From: Eutreptiella sp. 'Long Island Sound 2002' | Taxonomy: Eukaryota > Euglenozoa > Euglenophyceae > Eutreptiales > Eutreptiaceae | DNA: 64,000 bases | Direction: 5' to 3' | NCBI GenBank assembly: GCA_964036045.1 | Contig: OZ038388.1 | Location: forward strand, 1,559,501 to 1,623,500 | Shown: piece after piece, positions 36,601 to 45,323 of the stretch | How positions within the stretch are numbered: position 1 is the stretch's first letter | Layout: each line of letters opens with the position of its first letter | Program-made: the position numbers and the translations under genes | The notes under the pieces: model-generated | What the model was told of the DNA's origin: nothing | Database searches by the model: none | Seen by the model: the letters and a program-made list of their open reading frames with translations, nothing else

Positions 36601-38440
36601 ATGCAGGACCCAGGAGAAGTGTCAAAGGTAGTTGGTGGAACTGGGTGGCATTGATGTCGCGCGCGTACGCTTGCAAAGTTCACAGACAAGTGGTTGGTGC
36701 GGCATGCGGTTGCTTCAGAGGGATTCCGACATCCACTTCTCACCCCTGTCGCTGCGAAAGAATGGTATTGTTTCATGGCCTGCAATCCGCAGCGTGAAGA
36801 TTGATGTCACCGATTCAGACACACTGTAGAAACCGGATCAGTCTGCCATGTGAGCGAACGATCCCAGCAGCACAGTGCCCGTGCTTCATCCTGGCAACAC
36901 CCCATCATCCTGCCCCATCATTTTGCTCACGAATTCATCCTCCTGCCCTTTGCATGCTTGCTTAACCACCGAGCTTGTGTAAATCATCAATTCTCCCGCA
37001 ATGCTCATCTGCAAGAGAGTGGGACATGGAGGAGAGGGGAGATGGTGAATTGATGTGACATAGTCTGATAGTGAGCATCACAGGTGCATTTGGTGTCTGC
37101 AGCAGAATGCAGATGGCAGGGGAAAGGACAGCAACCAGAGAATTCGGGCGGACTCTGACCTGTATCCAATGGGACAAGACAATTTTTTTTTATTTTTGAT
37201 TCCCTGCTTTCTCCTCCCCATCCCCCTCCCCCACATTTCTCCAAGGTGCCTCTGAGAGTTCCAGGTGTTGCATTTTGTGGCCGCGCAATTCTGGGGTGGT
37301 GCAAATGGATGTGCTGTCTGTAAATTTGGACCCCCGTTCGGAGCTTTGCAGTCGTCAGCAGTTTCCCGGTTCTGCAGGAAAAGGCAGACTATGTTGATAC
37401 AGTGCTCAAATTAGTGGACAAGACGAAGATTGCAGACACGTACGGTATTGCCGATTGGTGGGATCACTATGATTTCTTGGATCAGCTAGCCACAAAAAGA
37501 GGTCAGAGTGTGAGTCGTAGTACACGGGTGCTTGTGTTGTGCGTGAACAGCATCGGTGCTGCCATCAGTTGTGCCAGTCGTAAGGTAAGAAGGTGGTAGG
37601 TTGATTGAGTTTCGGATGCGTCGCTCGTATTTTGCGCCTTCCTCCCGATACAGAGGGGCGTGTGTATGGTATTAATTCGGTGTCTGGCCGTACTCTGACA
37701 AGGTGAAAGCACGCAGCCATGTGCCAGGGCAGCGTGATCCAGCGTGATGGCCTGCCGTCATGGCCTCCTTTGCTGGGCCCCTGATATGCAGCAGCCTTCC
37801 ATACGAAACGGGAGAAACCACCCTCCTTTGACACCCTTTCACCCCAATTCCTTGTATGAGGAGCATGTCTGCACAACCGTAAGGAAATCATCTGCAGGGG
37901 CAAAACCCCTACAAAATTACTGTGAGACTGGGCACCTGGCAACACGCAGTTTGGCCCCCAAATATGGGTGTGTAAGGCTACCAGTACCACACTCCACATC
38001 CCACTCGGAGGGCCGGAATCATACGCGGCACCAGCAACGCTCTCAACAATAGCACGCCCACTCATACTCCTGGCACAGCCACAAACAACCACTGCAACAG
38101 GTATATTAGTTTCTCTAGACAACACCAGCATGAAAAGGAAGAGTACCTCCCCTCCGATCCTGTCGATTACCACGTTAATCAAAACACGAGCCCATCCCTC
38201 GCAGTATCTGAGATTGAGAGTTCGGAGCTGCAGCCAAATGCAAGGCTTTGGGGCAAAAGGGGCCAATGACTCATGGTGTTAGGGGCCCTGCCTCTGCTCC
38301 TTTGATTAGCATCTCCGTGCCCACCATGTTTAGGGAAGCTAATGAAGGGTGGCATCCCGGATCGTGATTTAATGGCTCGCACTGTGCTCTACGATTGGCA
38401 GAGGGCTCGGATCCCTTGGTTCACTACACCTCCTTTTGAG
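25287..38440 (+). CDS. NOG2: NOG2/GNL2 nucleolar GTPase for 60S ribosome assembly, ten exons (3' end missing)
   Basis: Exons: 25287..25433, 27338..27501, 27632..27812, 32881..33039, 33653..33786, 35221..35338, 35685..35764, 36298..36481, 37378..37501, 38334..38440. All introns are GT-AG and all phases agree, giving 466 codons. Exons 1-3 form the N-terminal NGP1 domain ([33 protein letters not shown]). Exons 4-8 hold a circularly permuted GTPase with motif order G4 NKCD (33749), G5 FHAS (35261), G1 GYPNVGKSS (35721), G2-like IPGETK and G3 DCPGV (36386). Exons 9-10 give the family's C-terminal block, ending [19 protein letters not shown]2 binds pre-60S particles in the nucleolus and nucleoplasm and gates export maturation. 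After exon 10 either GAG|GTATGC is a donor, with the last exon lost in repeats or the gap, or translation reads 15 more codons to TAG at 38486. The usual charged tail is not seen. Intron 3 (5.1 kb) holds transposon debris. Confidence 0.95.
25502..25535. repeat. Perfect 14-bp hairpin in NOG2 intron 1
   Basis: CACCTGTTATGTGG, a 6-base loop, then CCACATAACAGGTG. It lies 68 bp after the exon 1 donor. Confidence 0.8.
26786..27022. repeat. Dispersed repeat in NOG2 intron 1
   Basis: 26852-27022 recurs in the same orientation at 37601-37771 with about 90% identity by eye (for example GTGTGTATGGTATTAATTCG). The preceding 26786-26850 resembles the reverse complement of 38208-38272, so the second copy is rearranged. 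Confidence 0.75.
27591..27621. repeat. (CT)n microsatellite serving as polypyrimidine tract
   Basis: A nearly pure CT repeat lies 10 bp before the acceptor of the 130-bp NOG2 intron 2. Confidence 0.85.
28500..28610. repeat. T-rich low-complexity tract
   Basis: Runs of T broken by GGTG and GGGG, including TTTTTTGGTGTTTTTTGG. Within NOG2 intron 3. Confidence 0.8.
29030..30258 (+). pseudogene. Decayed hAT-like transposase with upstream Cys-rich finger, in NOG2 intron 3
   Basis: First part (about 29214-29449): [19 protein letters not shown], then [18 protein letters not shown] and [16 protein letters not shown], a PHD/RING-like array of Cys/His pairs ending at TAG 29447-29449. Second part: [15 protein letters not shown], then [12 protein letters not shown] (about 29568-29665) resembles the TTF/BED-type finger before hAT transposases. 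After stops and frame changes, [19 protein letters not shown] (about 29985-30050) matches the DSSTD-type motif of hAT-related transposase-like proteins, continuing [19 protein letters not shown] to a stop at 30258. The C-terminal catalytic and dimerisation parts are missing. Several frameshifts and stops make it non-functional. The two parts may be separate insertions. Confidence 0.5.
30562..30625 (+). repeat. tRNA-like module 1 of the foldback element
   Basis: TGGCCGAATGGTAATG (A-box type) and GGGTTCGAACCCTGG (B-box) about 40 nt apart. Confidence 0.6.
30640..30722 (-). repeat. tRNA-like module 2 of the foldback element
   Basis: Minus strand: CGGTCGAATGGTACCGC and GGCGGTTCAAATCC. Confidence 0.6.
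31045..31112 (+). repeat. tRNA-like module 3 of the foldback element
   Basis: CCGTCGAATGGTGACGC and GGCGGTTCGAACCCCGG. It is nearly the inverted complement of module 2. Confidence 0.6.
31138..31212 (-). repeat. tRNA-like module 4 of the foldback element
   Basis: Minus strand: TGGCCGAATGGTAATGC and GGGTTCGAACCCTGGTC. It is the inverted complement of module 1. Confidence 0.6.
31374..31670. repeat. 83-bp tandem repeat, ~3.5 units
   Basis: Units starting ATTGGGACACTGGGACCCAT recur at 31374, 31457 and 31540, with a diverged unit at about 31622. The array begins exactly where the foldback element ends, so its first bases may belong to the insertion target. Confidence 0.85.
32334..32412 (-). repeat. 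tRNA-like module followed by a T-run
   Basis: Minus strand: TGGTTAGTGGTATATGC (A-box type) and GCGGTTCAATTCC (B-box). A run of seven T follows about 5 nt downstream, as in a Pol III terminator. The T-stem does not pair well, so it is more likely a tRNA-derived repeat than a tRNA gene. Confidence 0.5.
37601..37771. repeat. Dispersed repeat in NOG2 intron 9 (copy of 26852-27022)
   Basis: Shares GATTGAGTTTCGGATGCG and GCCATGTGCCAGGGCAGCGT with intron 1 in the same orientation. The two copies bracket exons 2-9. Confidence 0.75.
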
Positions 38441-38669
38441 GTATGCACCCACAACTGCACCTGCCCGCTCCTCCAGGACCCAATTTAGTCTTGCTTTTCT
38501 TATCCAAGCCTGAACACCCTTCCATCTGGACACCCAGTGCCACCTGGCCAGTCCTGTGCTTATTTTTTTCTTGCAAGCCCCCCTCCCCAACAGACCAACG
38601 TGACCATAGTGGGAAAAAACGAAGTTTACAACAGGGAAAATCTGGTCCGGCCAGTTTTGGCACGCAAAT
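38441..38669. other. Region after NOG2 exon 10
   Basis: If exon 10 is not spliced, a TAG at 38486-38488 ends the protein 15 codons later. No further exon with the charged C-terminal tail of the family is recognisable before the repeats start. Confidence 0.4.
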
Positions 38670-38925
38670 CACCTCGAAGGTTGTTGGATTGAGTGCAGGC
38701 GCAGGCGTCGTATCCCCCCTCCCCCCCGTTTGGGGGTCGTTCGCATAGCATACTCCAAGTTGTGGTATCAGATTTCCGACCCCTTGTGAAATCATCATTT
38801 TGGGACAGAAAATGATCCCCCATGAAGTTTTCAATTTGGGACCCGTAACCCCCCCCCCCCCCGTACCCGGGTACCCCTTTTGTAGGGGGGCGGAGGGGGG
38901 TCAAAAATTCTTTGCGTATTGCAGC
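38670..38925. mobile_element. Fragment of a third TIR-element subfamily
   Basis: Begins CACCTCGAAGGTTGTTGGAT and shares the GGCGCAGGCGTCGTAT and CCCCTTGTGAAATCAT landmarks with family B but is diverged. No right end is found. Confidence 0.55.
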
Positions 38926-39094
38926 CGCTGTGTGTGGATTTGGACCTGGGTCCTCAACAACTGTTTTCTTTTATATGGACCCCCTAAGGTCCCGGGTCCA
39001 AACTCTATGTACCCCAGGTCAGCCCCCCTATGGGCCCTTGCTTGTGGACTTAGCCGTTTTCACGCTGCAGGCTGTTTAGTGGCACCTGAAAAAT

Positions 39095-39862
39095 CACCTC
39101 GCAGAGGTTGTTAGATCAAAGCCAGGCAAGCGCATATAGGGGAAAACGCCACATACCCCCCATTTTGGGCCTTTTTGAACCTATTCGCGTACCCTACCCC
39201 AAGGGGTTGAATTGTTTGTTTAGCCCCTTGTAAAATCATTATTTTGTCCAATAAATGCATCCCCCAATGAGTTTTTGGTCCGGATCCCCCCCCCCCCCCC
39301 CCACTTCAAACCCACTTTTTGGAGGTTTGGAGGGAGGTGTGGGGGGGTGGGGTGGGGGGTCAAAAATGTCGAAAAAATGAACCCCCCCTTTTTTGGGGTC
39401 GAAAATCATGAATCTTTTGGTTTTTTTCGATTTTGAGCCGAAAAAGTGTTTCCGGGTCCCGACTCCATGGGGTTTGTATGGGGCGGGGTGGGACGAGTGC
39501 TGGTGTAGTTTATGCATTTTCCAGCCATTTTTGGTATGCTGGCGTTTTTGGCGACCGAGCTCGGTGACCCCGTGGTACCCACTCTGAGGGGTGTGGGTGG
39601 GGATGTTGTGACAATATGTGCCTGTTGGGATACGAATGGACATTTTTTGCAGTCTGTAGCCTTGCCGAGGGCCTGTCAAAACCTGTGCCAAAAATGCCAA
39701 ACGACCGTTTTCCACCAACAATGGCTCACATGAGTGAATGGGACGGTGCACACCCTGCTTATGCAGTTTTTCACCCTGGGCAACTCAGAAGATTCCGAAA
39801 CTTATTTTTTTGGTATTGTGACCGCACAATATGACCATCCAAGGTATGTAAAGCATGTTTTA
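39095..39862. mobile_element. Family A element, copy 4 (right-truncated)
   Basis: Starts CACCTCGCAGAGGTTGTTAG and follows copy 3 through the unique region into a single array monomer. It breaks off in AAGCATGTTTTA at 39862, with no right TIR. Confidence 0.75.
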
Positions 39863-39989
39863 AATGTATCAGAAGGGAGTTGCACCCGGGGAGAGACAAA
39901 TTTTTGCCATATGTTGCCACCGCCTTGGAGGTGTCGTCTAGGGTAATGCCGCGGCGATCCGCCGCCGTATGACCACTTGTTGAAGTAGT

Positions 39990-41109
39990 ACAAAGCCAAT
40001 TCACGTTGAGTAGGGCATGTGGTACATTTAGTGTCACAAGACAAGACCGAGTGCTGAACCTTATCTGTGCGGATGCAACGCCCCTATGGCAAACCTCAGC
40101 CACGAAGTGCGACGTGCACGTGACCATATGGTCAGAGGGAGTAGCAACCGCAGGCGATGTGCGACGGTGGGCAACGTGGTTGGCGCTTGATGGTCCGGAT
40201 GACACACACTGTCTCCTGGCCATTGACACCAAGGGGGACCTTAATCAGCAAATTTTGGATGTGCAGTCCGGATGTTTGGCACCAAGGCCATCGCATCCCT
40301 AGTGTATGTGCCTTGGCAGGCAATGGTAAAGCCATATTTTTGCCAATTACCACAAGGGTAAGTTTTGGGTAGGTTGCAGTTCCATCAACTCGTTCTAACG
40401 TGCTTGTTGTGTGCCGCCCCAATGTAGATGGGCGTCTTTATTGCGGGCAATTGGTCCATGCGACCGCATGGGCGACGTTGAGCATGGCTCGTGTCGCACT
40501 GCTAACATTATTGTATGGTGACTCAATGAAACCATAAAAGGTTTCATTGAGACCGGTGCATCGGACCTTGCTCGGGCCGCAAGGGAGGGATGGAAAGCTC
40601 TGGTTTTGGACCTTCATGAAATTTTGGATTAAGTGAAAAATGACCCTCATGCTGAGCGCTTGGCACCACTGCCAACAAAGGCCGGCAAATTTGATATAGC
40701 GGGGGGCAAAATGTTTGCATGCACGGGTTGTAGCTGCCTTGCGGGCCAACTCGGCCGAAGTGGCTTTTTTGGTGGGGTGAAGATTTTTGGTTTGGTAAGG
40801 TATGTACTATTATCCATGCACCGGTTGCATGCCCTATGGCGCAAGCAAGGCTGGTTGACACAACAGGAACTCAAGGACATGGAGTATTGGTGTTCCCGTT
40901 TAGGAGAGGCGTGGTGCAAGTTGCAATGGGGTGTTACCCCATGGGTGTATTGGGTTGTTGTGCACAGCGCCTATTTGGCACGCCAATTTGGCATTTTGTG
41001 TGTGTATCTTCCGCAGTATTCCAACGGAATATGGGAAGCAACCGTTCAAAAGGCATCTCAAAAACTCGATGCGTGGTTGGTGCCTTCGGGGGCCACGCGT
41101 CACCCTTAG
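39990..41109 (+). pseudogene. Transposase-like protein fragments
   Basis: Protein-like stretches occur in at least two frames: VTRQDRVLNLICADATPLW (about 40030), then a 158-codon frame 40633-41109 with MFACTGCSCLAGQLG, DMEYWCSRLGEAWCKLQWG, WVYWVVVHSAYLARQFG and YSNGIWEATVQKASQKLD. A His-containing helix followed by a (F/Y)S...E-H/A-type motif recalls the C-terminal part of several large eukaryotic transposases, but I cannot assign a family. Stops at about 40288, 40510 and 40632 separate the pieces. It shares the plus orientation of the hAT-like relic in NOG2 intron 3 and might be its C-terminal counterpart from another copy. Confidence 0.35.
40523..40550. repeat. 11-bp hairpin
   Basis: TCAATGAAACC, a 6-base loop, then GGTTTCATTGA; perfect stem. 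Confidence 0.8.
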
Positions 41110-41189
41110 GAGGCCTTAATTGCCCGCCCTGGTGACCCTCAAGAAGTCGAATTTGTTACCCCGATGTGGGGTGTTTTTTTAGGGTATGA

Positions 41190-41314
41190 AATGCAGGGGG
41201 GGGGGGGGGAGTCACTGTTTCAGTTTGTGTTTTAAAAGCCATTTTTTGAACCATACCAATGTTCCAATTCCGAACAGTCAATTTCAAACCCCCAAATCAG
41301 CCAAATTCCAAACA

Positions 41315-41348
<34 letters not shown>

Positions 41349-41553
41349 CGGCGNNNNNNNNNNNNNNNNNNNNNNNNNNNNNNNNNNNNNNNNNNNNNNN
41401 NNNNNNNNNNNNNNNNNNNNNNNNNNNNNNNNNNNNNNNNNNNNNNNNNNNNNNNNNNNNNNNNNNNNNNNNNNNNNNNNNNNNNNNNNNNNNNNNNNNN
41501 NNNNNNNNNNNNNNNNNNNNNNNNNNNNNNNNNNNNNNNNNNNNNNNNNNNNN
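41190..41553. other. Poly-G tract and assembly gap (200 N)
   Basis: A G-run of about 30 bases (41318-41348) leads straight into exactly 200 N (41354-41553). The homopolymer is the likely cause of the break. Confidence 0.95.
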
Positions 41554-41708
41554 CCACCAACAAGTGTGTCTAGAGAAAACTGTTTTTCATACTATGTGTT
41601 TGTGCTCAAAATACTCAAAATTTTGTAGAGAATTCATATTTGTGTTAAAACCACAAGAAGGAGGGCTACGAGAGGGCTGCAGGCCCTAACAACAACCGCA
41701 ACCGTGGC

Positions 41709-41880
41709 TCTAACCCGAACCCTAACCCTAACCCCCCCCCCCTCAACCCTGGCTGGACGCCCCCATGACCCCCGGCCAGACCCCCCACCCGACCCCCGGC
41801 CAGACCCCCCCCCCCGACCCCCGGGAGGAACACCCCCCCCCCAACCCCCGGCTGGGACCCCCCCCCCCCCCAACTGCCCA
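41709..41880. repeat. Telomere-like motif and C-rich tandem tract
   Basis: CTAACCCGAACCCTAACCC plus one further CTAACCC (about 41710-41735) is a short degenerate (CCCTAA)n. It runs into a C-rich tract to 41880 with repeated CCCCCGGCCAGACCCCCC-like units. It begins about 155 bp after the scaffold join. Confidence 0.6.
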
Positions 41881-42770
41881 CTGCCCACCAACGGCAAGAA
41901 GTGCCCACTGGCGATACCGATGCGAAGTCAAAGCAGGAGCATCACCGGTGTTCACATCATACCTGACAACCTGGCTAAGGGAGCTGTGTGAATGGGTGGG
42001 GTTTTACTCGGGAGAGCGCAGGGAACAGTGGAAAGGCTTCCAGCAGTCACTGGAGCAGCTTCGAGATACCGGAGTGCAGCCGCGACAAGGGGAAATACGA
42101 GTCCATGGGGGATTGAATGCATGGTGGCAAACACACACAGTGTACTTCACGCAAGAGCGATCAGCCGACAAGCACAATTGGCATAGGGAAACGGAACCAC
42201 GCCCGAAGCGCCCGAGGCAGGCAGGCCCGGGAGTGCTACAAGGAGTGCAAGATCTGATTGCAGAATTGGTAGCAAAGGGTTACAGGATTGTGTACACGGA
42301 CGGGTCGTCAAAACGACTGAGTCACAAGGACGTGCACAGGGCCGGGGGCTTTGGCGTATTCGCAGCGGAAGATGAGCAAGGACCGGAGGTGCGCTTCTGC
42401 GGCTATGTACCAACACGCCATAGGCAAACAAATAACGGAGCGGAGCTTTGGGCAGCCCTGGAAGCCCTATAGGGGTTCTGGGTGCCAAAACTGGCAATCC
42501 TCACCGACTCACAGTACCTGCAGCTGGGAGCGAATGGCAGGGCTCAGCACTGGAAGTCAAAGGGATAGACAACTACGTCTGGTAAGCTGCAGGTCCACGT
42601 CCCCGTCTGGGAAATACTGCTCCAGGAAATGGCAACGCCAGGAAGAGAAGTCAGGTGGGAGCATGTCCAGCCCATGTCAACGTACAGGGGAATGAGGTGG
42701 CGAATGGACTGGCTATGGAAGGCATGTGTTCGAGCCCGCTGTGGTCTCAGCATGTTGCACCACACTCATC
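41880..42770 (+). pseudogene. Retroelement fragment with RNase H domain
   Basis: The frame beginning in the C-rich tract reads FTSYLTTWLRELCEWVG, then the RNase H core: YTDGSSK (first Asp, about 42297), NNGAELWAALEAL (Glu, about 42440) and, after an in-frame TAG at 42470, LTDSQYLQLG (Asp, about 42507). Another TAG at 42566 precedes VHVPVWEILLQEM and WEHV. Downstream, in a shifted frame, AHVNVQGNEVANGLAM resembles the final RNase H motif but with Asn where Asp is usual. The order suits the 3' part of a LINE-type pol. The reverse transcriptase is not present. Both TAGs fit single transitions from CAG and TGG. Confidence 0.6.
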
Positions 42771-43125
42771 ATCAGGGTCGGAATCCACGGTAGGCTTGAG
42801 GGGAGGGTCTGGATCAAATTCAGAGGACACCAAGGCACTCTGGTCTTCCTTGGGTATGGTACCCATGGATAGTGATGAACTGACAGGGGAAGCATCCGGG
42901 GAACCAGCGCCACGTGGAATGGGACCATACACCTCAAGCAGTTCAGAAAGCGAGGACATAAGGACAGGACACACACACCAGGGAGAGTTGTTGAATGAGC
43001 TGTCTGCAGCGGACACGCTGTCTGCAGCGGACACACTGTCCTTCAGCACAGAAGTGAGTGACACCAGGCGGCAGCGCAAAAAGCGAAGGCTCAGGAAAAG
43101 CAGGAACCCAGGACAAGGTCGGTAA
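42655..43125 (+). pseudogene. Ser/Glu-rich tail of the RNase H retroelement
   Basis: This frame opens with the last RNase H motif (VNVQGNEVANGLAM) and continues into a low-complexity region rich in Ser, Glu and Asp, with an internal 7-residue repeat (SAADTLSAADTLS). It ends in a basic stretch RRQRKKRRLRKSRN before a TAA at 43125. It appears to be the C-terminal extension of the retroelement protein, shifted in frame from the RNase H core. Confidence 0.4.
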
Positions 43126-43448
43126 TGACAGAACCTGTAGCCCGTGCATTCTGGTGCGGATATCTCACAGGTTTCAAGCTCAACAATGCATGCATGTCTG
43201 AAATCTGCGTTCTGATGCAGGGTTTTTCGTCACAAGAGCCGCGTCTTGTCGCGGCGAGCAGCAGCGCACAGAAGCGACCACAAAGCGGCTGAACCCCGCG
43301 TCCTGTCGCGGGAGAGCATCCGGGCGTAATGCCGCCGGGAAGGACTTGGCAGGAGAAAGGACCACGTCAGCAACGGCATGGCCCTTAGACACCCATCCAG
43401 CCAGCCCCAAAGAAGGTCAAGCCTCAGCAAGAACGCCAGCGGTTCAAG

Positions 43449-43970
43449 GTGCAAGCACTGAGGCAGCTAGACGCCATTGCAAATGAAGGACTGCGAGCAG
43501 TCGAAGCAGAGCTAGCCACAATGGCCTGGGCCCGCAATCAGCAGATCTGGCTCCGACTGGACCAACCACACAGCACCAGGATGCACTGTGAGATTGTGGA
43601 CAATCATGGGGAACCATTGCTGATGAGCAATCAGGAGCTCTACTCGGTGATGGTCCAGATCAACTGGACCCTGAAGACTCAAGCTCTTGCGAACATGCAG
43701 GTCCAGTGGCGACCCAAAAGTGTAGGCAAGTGGCACCCGTTCCAGTGGGACGCGATCCTCCACTGTCCGACGGCAGAGGGACACAGAGCAGTGCCCTCCG
43801 CAGTGAGCAGAACTGGAGACTGCATGCATGTGTGGATGGCGGGCCGAGCGGACCTCTTGAGGCTGTTCCAAAGAACGCTCTTCAGGCAGGCGGACCCGGT
43901 ACCCGGGGACACTGTCCGGTTCCTCTACACGCTGCTGAGCACACCCCCATGCGAAAGGAGATATGCATGA
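43449..43970 (+). CDS. Unidentified open frame, possibly retroelement-derived
   Basis: A frame of about 173 codons with protein-like composition throughout: ALRQLDAIANEGLRAVEAEL (helical), MHCEIVDNHGEPLLM, VQINWTLKTQALANMQVQW, then a C-terminal RADLLRLFQRTLFRQADP and a Cys-containing end before TGA. Possible upstream extension in frame is unclear. No domain recognised. It lies between an RNase H retroelement relic and a tRNA-like module, which suggests element origin. A host exon remains possible. Confidence 0.3.
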   Translation: MQALRQLDAIANEGLRAVEAELATMAWARNQQIWLRLDQPHSTRMHCEIVDNHGEPLLMSNQELYSVMVQINWTLKTQALANMQVQWRPKSVGKWHPFQWDAILHCPTAEGHRAVPSAVSRTGDCMHVWMAGRADLLRLFQRTLFRQADPVPGDTVRFLYTLLSTPPCERRYA

Positions 43971-44027
43971 CAGGGGGTGACACGCAGGGGGACACACTTG
44001 AGCACATGGTGCAGATACCCGATCGTC

Positions 44028-44100
44028 ATAGCCCAGTGGATTAACCGCACCTCTTCTGTCCTGCGGAGGATGGTTCGAACCCCGAGGGGGATAGTGATAC
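44028..44100 (+). repeat. tRNA-like module
   Basis: TAGCCCAGTGGATTAACCGC (A-box type) and GATGGTTCGAACCCCG (B-box). The acceptor stem does not close. It follows the RNase H element region much as 11952-12030 follows the Ser-rich frame. Confidence 0.5.
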
Positions 44101-44125
44101 ACCGAACGTCCCGAAAACCCCTTTT

Positions 44126-44127
<2 letters not shown>

Positions 44128-44204
<77 letters not shown>

Positions 44205-44300
44205 TGGGACGCAGTGGGAAAGGAACGGAGAGTAGAGAGAGAGAGAGAGGGTGGGACGCAGGGGAGAGAGCAGGAGAGGAAGAGAGGGAGAGAGTGGGAG
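44128..44300. repeat. (GA)n microsatellite
   Basis: About 80 bp of almost pure GA with rare A interruptions, then interrupted GA-rich sequence. Confidence 0.9.
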
Positions 44301-44309
44301 AGAGACCCA

Positions 44310-44800
44310 CAGAGCAAGAGTCGGGGGCTAACCGGCGCAAAGGGAGGGTGGTGGGTTCGAGCTGACCAGGGTGTAAGGGACGCCAAGGCAGCACAGAGCA
44401 GTATAATGGTGAAACAACGGGGCGCCATTGCGCCCCTGGAGCACAGGCGCGACACGTCATTACGGGTTGGAAAGCCGAAGCATGGCAAGGGCCGCGAGAA
44501 TGCGGCCCATGAGAGGGCGTTGAATGCGAGTGGACATGAAAATGTGGGCGGCTTGTGCACGCATGGTGTGGTGCTGAAAAGGTATGCGCCACACACAGTA
44601 CAGCAATGAACTGTTGAGGTGTCCGGCAGCCGGAGTTTTTGTTGCATTGTTGAGACGCCTTTGCGCCACCAAAGGCGCCATTGCGCCCCCGAGGTTCGGG
44701 CACGACACGTCCTCACGTGCCAGAGAGCAAGTGTTAGAGAGTAACCGGCACTGTGGGAGGGTGGTGGGTGCGAGCTGACCTCGGTGTCCAGAGGACCAAA
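44310..44800. repeat. Local duplication, ~410 bp apart
   Basis: Two segments repeat in the same order: GGAGGGTGGTGGGTTCGAG (44343) against GGAGGGTGGTGGGTGCGAG (44756), and GGCGCCATTGCGCCCC (44420 and 44677) followed by CGACACGTC. GGCGCCATTGCGCC is itself partly palindromic. Confidence 0.6.
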
Positions 44801-44949
44801 GCCAAAGTACAGTCAGCAACCACCTGGTGCGGTACAGAACTGGTCTGCGCTGCAGTGCAGCAAGAAACACACTGAACAATGTAGTTATGACCATGCGCCT
44901 GTGACACGGGGGGGTATGCGAGCCCAGTTTCCGTTGCCTCATGGCCCCA

Positions 44950-45035
44950 ACTGCCCCCCCCCCCCAAGTTTTGAAAGATAGTTGGGGGGTGGGTCGCATC
45001 AGGACCGGTTGTAGTCGCCCCCCCCGTGATTCCAA
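44950..45035. repeat. C-rich dispersed repeat, copy 3
   Basis: C-run, TTTTGAAAGATAGTTGGGGG, GCATCAGGACCGGTTGTAG, C-run. Closely matches 18690-18775. Confidence 0.7.
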
Positions 45036-45323
45036 AAATGAAGCGAAATTTCGCCACTCCTTTGAAATTGGCCAATATCATACCCTTTTTTCATGCATTT
45101 TTTCTCTCATGAGTCGCAAAATTTCGTCTGCCTCAGAACAGGGAACACATTGCATACCAAGATTGTCGGAATGTTCATAAAATTCATCAAAGGCACAAAT
45201 TTCGGTACAAATCAAATCAAATTAACATACACAAATGCAAATACACAATAAGGGCATTAATTCATCAAATAATGAAGGAGTGAAATATGCGAGTATTTGC
45301 TGTGAGGTGACCATGCATAGGAC

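Noticed and set aside
44041-44716. Two long minus-strand frames of over 200 codons
   Set aside because: They run through the GA microsatellite (poly Leu-Ser) and flanking duplications.
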